From Ramlibacter sp. (GTDB taxonomy: Bacteria; Pseudomonadota; Gammaproteobacteria; Burkholderiales; Burkholderiaceae), in assembly GCA_014376915.1 (NCBI GenBank), contig JACMQP010000020.1, forward strand, positions 1-29,562: a DNA stretch of 29,562 nt. The letters are read 5' to 3'. Under the pieces are notes generated by a model, which saw only the letters and a list, made by a program, of their open reading frames with translations, was not told the DNA's origin and did no database searches. Position 1 is the first letter of the stretch; each line of letters begins with the position of its first letter. A program made the position numbers and the translations under genes. Below are positions 9,702-18,205 of the stretch, one piece after another.

Positions 9702-10820
9702 TTAGACTTCGCGGTTGCGGCTAGAAACCCGGATCAGCACATAGACCAGCGCCGCATAAGGCCACAGCCATCCCAGCCATTGCACCAGGCCGTTGAAGTG
9801 GATGAAGCGGCCCTGCTCCCAGGTCTGCAGAGTCTGGGCAAAATATGCGCTGGCTGGCGCCTGGTTCAACATGCTCAGGTGCACCACCAGCGCCAGCAGC
9901 AGCACGGCGGCGCAGCCGCGTCGCGGCAGCGGCAGCAGCGCCAGCGCCAGCACCAGGCCGACACCCACGCCGATCTGGACCGGTTGACTCAACCACGCCC
10001 AGGCATGGACCGGCCCCCAGCTCAGAGCCGCGGAAAGCGCCGTCACCAGGATGCCGACCGCAACGGCCAGCAACGCGAACACCGCGCGCCGGCCGAGCGA
10101 CTCGATGATCGAGAAACCGAGCAGGCAGGGAATCAGCGCCCCGAACGCCACGCCCAGCATCTCAGTGCCCGGCATCAACGGCTGCAGCTCGATCTCGCGC
10201 ACCGGCAGCCATTCCAGAAAAGGCGTGTCCGTCAGCCATTCGGCCAGCGCCGTCTCCAGCCGCTCGAAGACCTGGCCAAGGCCCAGCGGCACGGAGGCAG
10301 GAAACAGCAACGCGGGCGGCCACAGCGCCAGCAACACCAGAGCGCCGCGGGCTTCATCGACAAACCAGCGCAGCCGGAACCGGTTCCAGCGGTCGATCAT
10401 GCCGGCCAGCTCGAGGCCGCCGGCCACGACTGCGCCGCCCAAGGCGCCCACTGTGTTGAGCGCGAAATCGAGATTCGAAGGCACCCGGTACGGCAGATAG
10501 CTCTGCAAGGCCTCCATGGCCAAGGACAGCAGGCTCGCCACCAGTGTGGCCACGACGATCGCCGCCCGGTTGCTGGGCATGACCGGCTCGCCGCCTTTGC
10601 GCAGGAAACTCAGCGCCAGCAGAAATCCAAACGGTGCGTACCCCACCAGATTGGCCGCGACATCGAAGCCGGTCCAGTACTTGGGCCAGGGACTGGCCAG
10701 AAACGCCCACGGCGCAATGCCCTGGTCACGCCAGCCGGTGAAAGGGTACAGGCTGGCATAGAGGATCAGTGCGGCATAGGCCTGCGCGAGCGGCCAGGCC
10801 GAAGTCTTGCGGGTCGGCAC
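9702..10820 (-). CDS. VanZ-family membrane protein, long form
   Basis: A polytopic inner-membrane protein of 372 residues starting at a GTG (10820) with a GAGGG ribosome binding site 7 bases upstream. The N-terminal part has VanZ features: a first helix LYASLYPFTGW, then NLVGYAPFGFLLALSFL, and the EALQSYLPYRVPSNLDFALNTVG segment (about residues 103-125). VanZ proteins are usually 120-200 residues, so the second half, with about five to six further hydrophobic helices, is an added domain I do not recognise. VanZ proper affects teicoplanin resistance by an unknown mechanism. The nearby dacC may hint at an envelope role, but that is inference. Confidence 0.8.
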   Translation of the reverse strand: MPTRKTSAWPLAQAYAALILYASLYPFTGWRDQGIAPWAFLASPWPKYWTGFDVAANLVGYAPFGFLLALSFLRKGGEPVMPSNRAAIVVATLVASLLSLAMEALQSYLPYRVPSNLDFALNTVGALGGAVVAGGLELAGMIDRWNRFRLRWFVDEARGALVLLALWPPALLFPASVPLGLGQVFERLETALAEWLTDTPFLEWLPVREIELQPLMPGTEMLGVAFGALIPCLLGFSIIESLGRRAVFALLAVAVGILVTALSAALSWGPVHAWAWLSQPVQIGVGVGLVLALALLPLPRRGCAAVLLLALVVHLSMLNQAPASAYFAQTLQTWEQGRFIHFNGLVQWLGWLWPYAALVYVLIRVSSRNREV

Positions 10821-10830
10821 TCCCGCGCCC

Positions 10831-11253
10831 TCAGAACGGTTTCAGCACCACCAGCAGCACAGCTGCCGTCAGGAGCACGACCGGAACCTCGTTGAACCAG
10901 CGGTACCAGCGATGGCTGTGACGGTTGGCGCCGGCGGCAAATTTGCGCAGCAGGACGCCGCAGGCATGGTGGTAGCCGACTGCCAGCACGACAACGAAGA
11001 GCTTGGCGTGCATCCAGCCGGCGCCGCGGCCGATGCCATAGCCCAGCCACAACCAGCCGCCCAGCAGCAGTGCCACGCCAGCGATCAGGGTGCTGAAGCG
11101 CAGCAGCTTGCGCGACATCACCAGCAGGCGCTCGCGTTCGGCGATCGACTGCGGATCGACCATCGCCAGGTTGACGAAAATCCGCGGCAGATAGAACAGG
11201 CCCGCGAACCAGCTGGTCACGAACACGATGTGAAACGCCTTGATCCAAAGCAT
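10831..11253 (-). CDS. hemJ: HemJ-type protoporphyrinogen IX oxidase (CopD-like membrane protein)
   Basis: HemJ oxidises protoporphyrinogen IX to protoporphyrin IX, the penultimate step of haem synthesis, and is itself a b-type haem membrane protein. The 140-residue product has the HemJ N-terminus MLWIKAFHIVFVTSWFAGLF then YLPRIFVN, with H8 and R24 at the conserved positions. It also has GWMHAKL (H82, K84), a histidine pair near 95, and the RWYRWFNEVP loop before the last of four membrane helices. The length is that of the family. It is divergent from hemB, which makes a porphyrin role more likely than copper resistance (CopD). It starts 65 bases after a strong minus-strand terminator, so it needs its own promoter or read-through. 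Confidence 0.8.
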   Translation of the reverse strand: MLWIKAFHIVFVTSWFAGLFYLPRIFVNLAMVDPQSIAERERLLVMSRKLLRFSTLIAGVALLLGGWLWLGYGIGRGAGWMHAKLFVVVLAVGYHHACGVLLRKFAAGANRHSHRWYRWFNEVPVVLLTAAVLLVVLKPF

Positions 11254-11318
11254 GGGCGCAAGTGTATGGGCTAGCGCGGGCGCCGGCCGCCTAAAAACGC
11301 GGCATCGATCGCGAGCGC

Positions 11319-11346
11319 AAAAAAACCCCGGCCAGTTGGGCCGGGG
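11319..11346 (-). terminator. intrinsic terminator upstream of hemJ, ending a short minus-strand RNA
   Basis: A perfect 8-bp GC stem (CCCCGGCC/GGCCGGGG, 11326-11333 and 11339-11346) with a 5-base loop is followed on the minus strand by seven T (11325-11319). Read on the plus strand the T run is four to five bases further away, so the minus direction is favoured. No protein gene ends here, which implies a non-coding transcript or an attenuator for hemJ. Confidence 0.88.
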
Positions 11347-11420
11347 TGGGAAGCCTTTTTGCTGTCACACATTAAGGCGCCCGCTCAGGGAGGAAAAGCG
11401 GGGAGCGGCAAACCGCCCAC
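11319..11420 (-). ncRNA. candidate structured small RNA between hemJ and hemB (hemB/anti-hemB-like)
   Basis: About 100 nt lie between a promoter and a strong terminator. Before the terminator hairpin the RNA can form a closed multi-stem core. The closing stem is GUGGG with CCCAC (11416-11420 with 11346-11350). The others are GCGG/CCGC (11405-11408 with 11413-11416), a 6-bp stem (11380-11385 with 11397-11402) and GCCTT/AAGGC (11353-11357 with 11374-11378). Some stem ends share a base, so not every pair forms at once. I recall a published betaproteobacterial RNA motif called hemB or anti-hemB at this genomic position; whether this is a member needs a covariance search. It could act as an sRNA or as a hemJ leader attenuator. 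Confidence 0.55.
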
Positions 11421-11424
11421 GCGT

Positions 11425-11453
11425 AATTTAACAAAGCGCAGGGACAGTTTCAA
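11425..11453 (-). promoter_or_regulatory. promoter for the minus-strand RNA upstream of hemJ
   Basis: On the minus strand TTGAAA (11448-11453, 5 of 6 consensus) is followed after exactly 17 bases by TAAATT (11425-11430, 4 of 6). The predicted start near 11418-11420 coincides with the first base of the closing stem of the candidate RNA. Confidence 0.55.
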
Positions 11454-11486
11454 GGGCGCAAGCGTGCGGTACGCCCACTATTTCCG

Positions 11487-11510
11487 GCGGGAAAACCCGC
11501 GCAGTGCGGG
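11487..11510 (+). promoter_or_regulatory. mutually exclusive hairpins upstream of hemB
   Basis: GCGGG (11487-11491), CCCGC (11496-11500) and GCGGG (11506-11510) are consecutive, so the middle arm can pair with either neighbour. The region lies about 57 bases before the hemB ATG, in what would be its leader. No clear sigma70 promoter or Shine-Dalgarno was found directly before hemB, so the leader may matter for its expression. This is a structural observation without known function. Confidence 0.35.
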
Positions 11511-11527
11511 ACCGGGCCTGGCAATGA

Positions 11528-12567
<1,040 letters not shown>

Positions 12568-12568
<1 letters not shown>

Positions 12569-13689
12569 TGGCCCCGCATCCGATGCAAATTGTCGAGTTC
12601 GCGGCCGGCACGCTCCGCTTTCTGGAGAGCGTTCCGGACAAGGCGCCCGAAAATGGATTCGTCTGGATCTACCTGGAGCGCGAATCACTACGCAACCATC
12701 TCGCCACGCTCCAGCACGCCGCCCAGCGGCTGGGCGGATCGGCATTGCTGGACCTGCACCTGCAGGATCTGGAGAACCGGGCCCACCCGTCCTATTACGA
12801 TTACACGTCGATCTATGACCAGGTCGTGTTCCGCCGGCTGGCCACCAACGAAGAAGTCGACAGCGAATTGAGCAATTCCCGGGACAAAGGCGACAAGGAC
12901 AGCCCACTGCCTTCGTTCGAGCGCATCCGCACCCGGGCGGTCGGCTTCGTGGTGTTCGACCGCCTGCTGATCACCGTCCATCCCAGCGGCTGCTACACCG
13001 CCCGGTCCTTTGTCGAGCGCTACCTGTCGGATGCGGTGCAAAGCGATGGCGTGGCCGTCATCACGCGCAACCGGCTACCGACCAGCCCGTCCGACCTGAT
13101 GCTGCGCATGATCAACCTGATGGTGGACAGTTACCTGGATCTGCGCAAGCAGCTCAGCGCCGAGATGGACAGCTGGCAGCGCGAACTGATGCGCCCGACA
13201 TCAAAGCAGGCCAACTGGAGCGCGCTGCTGGTCGCCAGGTCCGAGCTGCACAAGCTGGAAGACCTGTGCGAGGAGCAGAACGACGCGATGCAGGAATGGC
13301 TGGACACGGCGCGCGAACAACCCACCGCGGCGCTGCCGCAATCCGAGCACGACGGCCTGCTAGCCCGGGCCCGGGACGTCATCGAACACATCCAGCGCGT
13401 GGTGCGTCACGTGCGGCAGATGGAGCAAGGCGCGGAAAGCGCGGTGCAGATTCATTTTTCGGCCCAAAGCCACCGCACCAACGAGATCATGCGGGTGCTG
13501 ACGGCCCTGACGGCGGTGTTCCTGCCGCTGAACTTCATCACCGGTTTCTTCGGCATGAATTTTGAGTTCCTGCCACTGATCCACTCCATGTATGCAATGT
13601 GGAGCATGCTGGCCGTCATGGCCGGAGTCGCCGTTTTCGTCGTGGCGGTGTTCTGGCGCAAGCGCTACCTGGCTCACACCCGCCGCTAG
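12568..13689 (+). CDS. CorA-family divalent cation transporter
   Basis: CorA and ZntB proteins are pentameric inner-membrane channels for Mg2+, Co2+ or Zn2+. The 373-residue product has a long cytoplasmic N-terminal domain with a coiled-coil helix (about residues 185-300), then two C-terminal membrane helices. The signature GMN is seen in NFITGFFGMNFEFLP before the second helix, and the C-terminus is basic (WRKRYLAHTRR). The start used overlaps the hemB stop by one base; a second ATG five codons on is possible. Coupling to a probable Mg-dependent HemB suggests a metal-supply link, but this is inference. ZntB cannot be excluded. Confidence 0.88.
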
Positions 13690-13690
13690 C

Positions 13691-13860
13691 CGCTGCAGGT
13701 TCTCGATGGCGGCGCGCAGCCTCGACGTCTCCAAGGCCAACCTGAGCAAATACGTGGCGGAACTGGAAACCGGGCTCGGCGCGCGGTTGCACAACCGCAC
13801 CACCCGCACCGTGGCCTCACCGACGCCAGCTCGCTGCTGCTGGAGCGCAGCGCGCCACCA
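13691..13860 (+). pseudogene. LysR-family regulator fragment (N-terminal HTH, frameshifted)
   Basis: Immediately after the CorA stop, one frame reads SMAARSLDVSKANLSKYVAE then LETGLGARLHNRTTRTV, a typical second half of a LysR winged-helix domain. Around 13817 one base is missing: resuming one frame over gives LTDASSLLLERSA, the expected continuation. The normal first 20 or so residues are absent and nothing like the LysR effector domain follows. The fragment is therefore truncated at both ends and broken. It points to a former regulator, perhaps of the adjacent GST/hydrolase run. The remaining bases up to 13977 hold an open stretch (MPLVALALQGLGMLWGAAAL on) that I do not recognise. Confidence 0.75.
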
Positions 13861-13977
13861 CCGATCCGATGCCGCTGGTGGCCCTGGCGCTGCAGGGACT
13901 CGGCATGCTCTGGGGCGCCGCGGCCCTCAACCCAATCGATCTGAAACTGCTTCTCGCGAAGGAATTGAAAGGAGGCG

Positions 13978-14628
13978 TCAGACGAACGGTGGCGCCAGTT
14001 TCTCGGCCGCGATCACGCGCTGGACCGCGGGGCGCGCCAGCACGCGCTGCAGGTAGGGCCCGAGCAGCGGCCGCTCGCGTGCCGGCGGCGACTTGAAATT
14101 GCGTGTCCAGCGGCAAAGCGTGAACACGTAAGCATCGAGCGCGCTGTAACGGGCGCCGCCGAACCACGGCTGGCCAAGCCGCCCGAGTTCCGCCTCGAGC
14201 ATGTCGAGCAGCACGCCGACCCTGCGCTCGGCATGCGCCTTGACTTCGGCCACGCCAGCGGCATTGCCCTGGTTGACCCAGCGCTCGGGATAGAAATAGA
14301 CGATCAGGCTGGCCTGCAGCGTGTTGGTCAGCCACATCAGCCACTGGTAGAACCGGGCACGCTCTGGCGTCCCCAGCGGCGGCGCCAGCCCGGCCTGGGG
14401 GTGCGTGTCGCACAGGTGGAGCGTGACGGCGGCCGTTTCGTAGACGACCTGCCCACCATCGACCAGCACCGGAATCAACCCGTTCGGGTTGAGCCTGAGG
14501 TATTCCAGCGTTTTATGCGCTCCCACGGCGCGGTCCACCAGCACGCGCTCGAAGGGCACGCCGATTTCCTCCAGCACGATGTGCGGCACCATCGCCGCGC
14601 TGCTGGGGTAGTAATGCAGCTGGATCAT
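13978..14628 (-). CDS. glutathione S-transferase family protein
   Basis: A cytosolic GST of 216 residues. The N-terminal thioredoxin-like half starts MIQLHYYPSSAAMVPHIVLE, with a serine-type active-site region near residues 9-10, LNPNGLIPVLVDGG with the cis-proline, and the glutathione-binding YETAAVTLHL segment (about 63-72). The all-helical C-terminal half carries the usual ARYSALDAYVF motif (about 159-169). Its ATG overlaps the stop of a decayed amidohydrolase frame (ATGA), so it was once translated from a longer operon. The family conjugates glutathione to electrophiles or isomerises ring-cleavage products. The actual substrate is unknown. Confidence 0.9.
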   Translation of the reverse strand: MIQLHYYPSSAAMVPHIVLEEIGVPFERVLVDRAVGAHKTLEYLRLNPNGLIPVLVDGGQVVYETAAVTLHLCDTHPQAGLAPPLGTPERARFYQWLMWLTNTLQASLIVYFYPERWVNQGNAAGVAEVKAHAERRVGVLLDMLEAELGRLGQPWFGGARYSALDAYVFTLCRWTRNFKSPPARERPLLGPYLQRVLARPAVQRVIAAEKLAPPFV

Positions 14629-14860
14629 TTTTCGTTCACTCCAATCAATTTCGCGCCATCGTCCCGGCCGATGGGGCGCATGCGCGCCAGCACGTCGACC
14701 GGCGAATGCGGTCCGGACTGGCCGTTGAACATTTCGTCGTTGTAGTGCAGTGGCCGTCGAACGGCGGGCCGACGTAGTCTGCTGCGCAGGCGTGGCCGGC
14801 CCCGGACGCCAGCAGGAAGGCGGCCAGTTCCCGGCGCAACCGCGGGGCGCATGGCCCCAT
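14625..14860 (-). pseudogene. amidohydrolase family remnant, frameshifted and truncated
   Basis: From an ATG at 14860 the frame reads a signal-peptide-like start (LRRELAAFLLASGAGHACAA), then DYVGPPFDGH. The next expected residues, LHYNDEMFNGQSGPHSPVDV, appear only after restoring one missing base (CAC-TG for CAC-CTG) near 14751. The combined N-terminus matches secreted TIM-barrel amidohydrolases of Burkholderiales, whose HxH metal motif is exactly where the deletion fell. After about 75 codons the frame ends in a TGA overlapping the GST start, so most of the catalytic domain is deleted. The fragment cannot be active. Confidence 0.65.
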
Positions 14861-14864
14861 GGTT

Positions 14865-15548
14865 TCAGCCCAGGTGGCGGCGGAAATGGTCCAGCGTGCG
14901 CTCGCGCGCGGTGGCGGCCGCGCCCGCGTTGTACGAGCCGCGCTGGTCGCAGTTGAAGCCGTGGTCGGCCGCATAGACGTGCACTTCCACCTCGGGGTGC
15001 GCCTTTTCAAAAGCGCGCACGGTGTCGATCGGGATGTGCTGGTCCTGGTCGCCGAAGTGCGCCATCACCGGCACCCTGGGCTTGCGGGCGATTTCTGCCG
15101 GCAGGGTCGCGCCGCCACCGTAATAGGGCACAGCTGCCGAGAGACCATCGAGCAGGCAGGCGGCACGCCAGGTCAGCAGGCCGCCCCAGCAATAACCGAC
15201 GATGCCGACCTTGCCCGCCTGCGCGGCGTGGTTGATCGCGGCCTGGACGTCCTGCAGCACGCCGGGAGCCGGCAGGGCTTCGACCTGGGCCTTCAGTGCG
15301 GCACCAGCGGTCACGTCGTCGGCCGTGTAGCCGAGATCGACGCCGTGCTTGACGCGGTGGAACGTGGCGGGAGCGACCGCCAGGTACCCGTCGGCCGCAT
15401 AGCCGTCGGCGACCTGCCGGATGTGCGAGTTGACGCCGAAAATCTCCTGCAGCACCACGACGCCGCCGCGCGGCTTGCCCTTTGGTTGTGCCACGTAGGC
15501 GGGAAAGCTGAAGCCGTCGGCGGCCTTGAGGTCGATGAAGTTGCCCAT
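14865..15548 (-). CDS. dienelactone hydrolase family protein
   Basis: A cytosolic alpha/beta hydrolase of 227 residues. In chloroaromatic degradation such enzymes open dienelactone to maleylacetate. The Cys-His-Asp triad is visible: C120 in GIVGYCWGG, D167 in AHFGDQDQHIP and H196 in AADHGFNCD. The E35 of QEIFGVNSHIR is the usual residue that activates the cysteine. A GGAG lies 8-10 bases before the ATG. It follows the isomerase by 29 bp on the same strand and precedes the amidohydrolase remnant by a few bases. The specific substrate is open, since many family members act on other esters. Confidence 0.9.
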   Translation of the reverse strand: MGNFIDLKAADGFSFPAYVAQPKGKPRGGVVVLQEIFGVNSHIRQVADGYAADGYLAVAPATFHRVKHGVDLGYTADDVTAGAALKAQVEALPAPGVLQDVQAAINHAAQAGKVGIVGYCWGGLLTWRAACLLDGLSAAVPYYGGGATLPAEIARKPRVPVMAHFGDQDQHIPIDTVRAFEKAHPEVEVHVYAADHGFNCDQRGSYNAGAAATARERTLDHFRRHLG

Positions 15549-15577
15549 GGGTTGTTGCTCCGTTGGTGGTTGAAAGT

Positions 15578-16177
15578 TCAGGTCCGCAGTGCCTGCTCGA
15601 CGAATTCGAGCCGGTCCTGGCCCCAGAAGATCTCGCTGCCGATCACGTAGCTGGGGGCACCGAACACGCCGGTGTCGATCGCCTGCTGCGTGTTGGCTTC
15701 ATATTGTTGCTGGACTTCGGCTTCTTTGCTCTGCGCCAGCCGTCCGGCCGGCAGCCCGTTTTCAGCCAGCAACTGCTGCAAGACCGCGGCATCCGCGATG
15801 TTGCGCTCCTGGGCCCAAACCGCCGCGAAGGTGGCGCCGCACAGTTTCATCGCCGCTTCGGCGTCGTCGCGCCGGTGCACCGCGATGATCAGGCGCGCCG
15901 CATCGTCTCCGGCCACCGGGAAGAACTTCGGCTTCAGGTTCAGCGGCATCTTCAGCAGGCTGGAAAAGCGCGCCAGGTCCACCAGCCGGTAGGCCTGCCG
16001 CTGCGGCGCGCGCTGGCCCAGCGGCAGCCCGCCCGAGACCGGGAACACCTTGCCATAGTCGGCCGGCAGCACGTTCACGGTGGCGCCAGCGGCCTTCGCG
16101 ATGCGCGCGAACCGTTCGTGCCCGAGATAAGTCCAGGGACTTTGCGGGGTGAAGTAGTAATCGACGCTGCGGGCCAT
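15578..16177 (-). CDS. 2-hydroxychromene-2-carboxylate isomerase (DsbA-like, kappa-GST family)
   Basis: A glutathione-dependent isomerase of the thioredoxin fold. The characterised relative NahD acts in naphthalene degradation. The 199-residue product starts MARSVDYYFTPQSPWTYLGH, with the active-site S13 in the family position. It has the central KPKFFPV segment, and the C-terminal GVFGAPSYVIGSEIFWGQDR with the cis-proline and substrate-binding loop. A GGAG lies 6 bases before the ATG. It is the first gene of a minus-strand run with a dienelactone hydrolase and a GST, all enzymes that fit aromatic ring-cleavage or detoxification chemistry. No ring-cleaving dioxygenase is in the window. Confidence 0.9.
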   Translation of the reverse strand: MARSVDYYFTPQSPWTYLGHERFARIAKAAGATVNVLPADYGKVFPVSGGLPLGQRAPQRQAYRLVDLARFSSLLKMPLNLKPKFFPVAGDDAARLIIAVHRRDDAEAAMKLCGATFAAVWAQERNIADAAVLQQLLAENGLPAGRLAQSKEAEVQQQYEANTQQAIDTGVFGAPSYVIGSEIFWGQDRLEFVEQALRT

Positions 16178-16275
16178 GCGGTCTCCTTGGTGTTTTCTGT
16201 CGTTCGCGCGGTCGCAGATGTGCGCTGTAATGGCGGTTTGTAGCCTACCCGCCGACTTTCTGCAGGAGACAGGTC

Positions 16276-17022
16276 TTGGAACAAGTTCTACTGGTTACCG
16301 GCGGCAGCCGGGGCATCGGGGCAGCCACAGCCTTGCTGGCAGCCCGCGCCGGCTGGGTCGTGGCCGTCAACTATGCGGCCAATGCGCGTGCCGCCGAGGC
16401 CGTGGTGCGCCAGATTCGCGACGATGGCGGCACTGCGATCGCCGTGCAGGCCGACGTCGCCGACGAAGGCCAGGTGCTGGCGATGTTCGAGCGGGTCGAT
16501 GCCGGCCTCGGCCGCCTGACCGGCCTGGTGAACAACGCCGGGGTGGTCGACGTCACAGCCCGGGTCGATGAGATGAGCGTCGCGCGCCTCAAGCGCATGT
16601 TCGACGTCAACGTGATCGGCTCCATCGTCTGCGCCCGGGAAGCGGTTCGGCGCATGAGCACCCGGCACGGCGGCAGTGGCGGCGCCATCGTCAATGTGTC
16701 CAGCGCCGCCGCCCGGCTGGGAGCGCCCGGCCAATACGTGGACTACGCCGCCGCCAAGGGCGCCATCGACGCCTTCACCATCGGCCTGGCCAAGGAAGTG
16801 GCGGCCGAGGGAATCCGCGTCAACGCCGTGCGCCCGGGCTTGATCGAAACCGAGATCCACGCGTCCGGCGGCCTGCCCGACCGGGTGGCGCAACTGGCCC
16901 ACCTGGTGCCGATGCAGCGCGGCGGCACGGCCGACGAAGTGGCCCAGTCGATCGCCTGGCTGCTTTCGCCGGCAGCCAGCTACACCACGATGTCGCTGCT
17001 CGACGTCTCAGGCGGCCGCTGA
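16276..17022 (+). CDS. SDR family oxidoreductase
   Basis: A classical short-chain dehydrogenase/reductase of 248 residues. It shows the cofactor motif TGGSRGIG (8-15), NNAG (86-89), the catalytic serine at about 143, Y157 and K161 (YVDYAAAK), and the IRVNAVRPGLIET segment. The absence of an acidic residue after the second strand and the basic SRG of the glycine motif suggest NADPH use. The start is a TTG with a GGAG 7 bases upstream; no ATG nearby would keep the glycine motif. The gene overlaps the MarC-family gene by one base (TGATG). It is divergent from the isomerase gene, with a 98-bp shared upstream region. Substrate unknown. Confidence 0.92.
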   Translation: MEQVLLVTGGSRGIGAATALLAARAGWVVAVNYAANARAAEAVVRQIRDDGGTAIAVQADVADEGQVLAMFERVDAGLGRLTGLVNNAGVVDVTARVDEMSVARLKRMFDVNVIGSIVCAREAVRRMSTRHGGSGGAIVNVSSAAARLGAPGQYVDYAAAKGAIDAFTIGLAKEVAAEGIRVNAVRPGLIETEIHASGGLPDRVAQLAHLVPMQRGGTADEVAQSIAWLLSPAASYTTMSLLDVSGGR

Positions 17023-17654
17023 TGGACTTCAAGCCGCTGGTGACCCTGTTGGCGATCGTCAACCCGCTGGCGATCGTCCCGTTCTTCATCCACTACACCG
17101 AGGGCTTCACCCGCAAGCAGCGGCGCAGCACGGTGCTGACAGCGTCCTTCGCGGCCTTCGTCGTGATCGCCACCAGCGCGCTGCTCGGCACGCGCATCCT
17201 CGAATTCTTCAGCATCTCGCTGGCCAGCTTCCAGGTCGGCGGCGGCATGCTCTTGCTCACCAGTGCGCTGAACATGTTGAACGCGCAGCCGGCCGAGGCG
17301 AAATCCAGCGGCCACGAACTGCAGGACGGCGTCGAGAAGGCGGCCATGGGCGCGAGCATCGCGGTGGTACCGCTGACCATTCCGCTGTTGACCGGCCCGG
17401 CAACCATTTCCACAGTCGTGATCTATGCCGAAAAGGCGCGCCATTTCCTGGACCTGGCGATCCTGGTGGGTTACGGCGTGGTGATCGGAGCGGCAACTGC
17501 CCTGTGCTTCGCGCTGGCGCACCCGATCGCCCGGGTGCTGGGCAAGACCGGCATCAACGTGATGACTCGCCTGATGGGGCTGATCCTGGCCGCGCTGGCC
17601 GTCGAAGTGATGGCCGACGGCCTGCACAAACTGTTCCCGATCCTCGGGCGGTGA
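17022..17654 (+). CDS. MarC family membrane protein
   Basis: A polytopic inner-membrane protein of 210 residues with about six hydrophobic helices. The MarC family signature is visible as NPLAIVPFFI (about residues 14-23) and the second-half VVPLTIPLLTGPATISTVVI (about 115-134). Members were once linked to multiple antibiotic resistance but have no established transport substrate. It is translationally coupled to the upstream SDR. It ends 11 bases from the convergent cyclic-nucleotide-binding gene, with a shared hairpin between the stops. Confidence 0.9.
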   Translation: MDFKPLVTLLAIVNPLAIVPFFIHYTEGFTRKQRRSTVLTASFAAFVVIATSALLGTRILEFFSISLASFQVGGGMLLLTSALNMLNAQPAEAKSSGHELQDGVEKAAMGASIAVVPLTIPLLTGPATISTVVIYAEKARHFLDLAILVGYGVVIGAATALCFALAHPIARVLGKTGINVMTRLMGLILAALAVEVMADGLHKLFPILGR

Positions 17655-17658
17655 CGCC

Positions 17659-17678
17659 GCTGCTGTTACTTCAGCAGC
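17659..17678. other. hairpin between convergent stops
   Basis: GCTGCTG and CAGCAGC (7 bp, 6-base loop) span the 11-bp gap between two convergent genes, overlapping the end of the minus-strand coding region. There is no T run on either side, so it is at most a weak bidirectional 3' end. Confidence 0.35.
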
Positions 17679-18205
17679 CGAATCACCTGGTTGCTCGTAT
17701 TGCGCAAGCGCTGCGCCAGCAACTGCGTGATTTTCACCAGCAGCTTGGCGCCGACGCCGGGTTGCGAGACGATCAGGCGGGCGACGCCGGAGCGATCGAG
17801 CACGGCCGCCTCGACCTCGGTCAGCGCGATGCAGCTGGCGTAGCGCGGCTCGCCGTCGAGCATCGACATCTCGCCCAGCGACGCGCCATCCTTGACCACC
17901 GCCAGCCGGGTGGTGGCGCCCGGTTCGGCGGCGTCGACGTCGGCGCCGATCTTGCGCTTGACCACGTCGACCGTCCCCGAGAGCAGCAGCATCATGAAAT
18001 CGCTGGCGTCGTCCTCGGCGATCAGCGCCTGGCCCGGCCGCGCCCGTACGCGCAGCATCACCGACCCCAGGATGTCGGCTTCGGCCGGCGTGAAATCCTG
18101 CATCAGCGGCGACTCCTGCAACAGCCGCGGCCAGTGCGACAAACGCTCGATCGGGCCCAGGTTCTCGAGGCCCGCGGAGATTAGCTGTTCCTCGATGCCT
18201 TTCAC
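17666..18205 (-). CDS. stand-alone cyclic nucleotide-binding domain protein
   Basis: A soluble protein of 179 residues from the GTG at 18205, which overlaps the lipoprotein stop (GTGA). A start 18 bases further upstream is also possible. After an N-terminal helical segment (about 1-35) it has a complete cNMP-binding beta-roll. The phosphate-binding cassette reads LGEMSMLDGEPRYAS, with G111, E112 and R121, the residues that hold the ribose and phosphate in CRP and PKA domains. A C-terminal helix follows, but there is no helix-turn-helix, so it is not a CRP-type transcription factor. As the last gene of the lipid-transport operon it may tune that transporter. This is inference. Confidence 0.85.
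   Translation of the reverse strand: MKGIEEQLISAGLENLGPIERLSHWPRLLQESPLMQDFTPAEADILGSVMLRVRARPGQALIAEDDASDFMMLLLSGTVDVVKRKIGADVDAAEPGATTRLAVVKDGASLGEMSMLDGEPRYASCIALTEVEAAVLDRSGVARLIVSQPGVGAKLLVKITQLLAQRLRNTSNQVIRLLK

Noticed and set aside
10831..11253. CopD copper-resistance protein
   Set aside because: The length and the H8, R24, H82 and K84 pattern fit HemJ better, and the neighbour is hemB; a copper role is not excluded but less likely.
11319..11520. 6S RNA in the hemJ-hemB gap
   Set aside because: The promoter-to-terminator distance is only about 100 nt and there is no single long rod with a central bubble as in 6S RNA.
13817..14413. 198-codon minus-strand frame over the GST gene
   Set aside because: It is the alternative frame of the GST coding region; only its last part lies in non-GST sequence and it resembles nothing.
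17666..18205. CRP/FNR transcription factor
   Set aside because: The cNMP domain is present, but there is no C-terminal helix-turn-helix; the protein ends after the first long helix.
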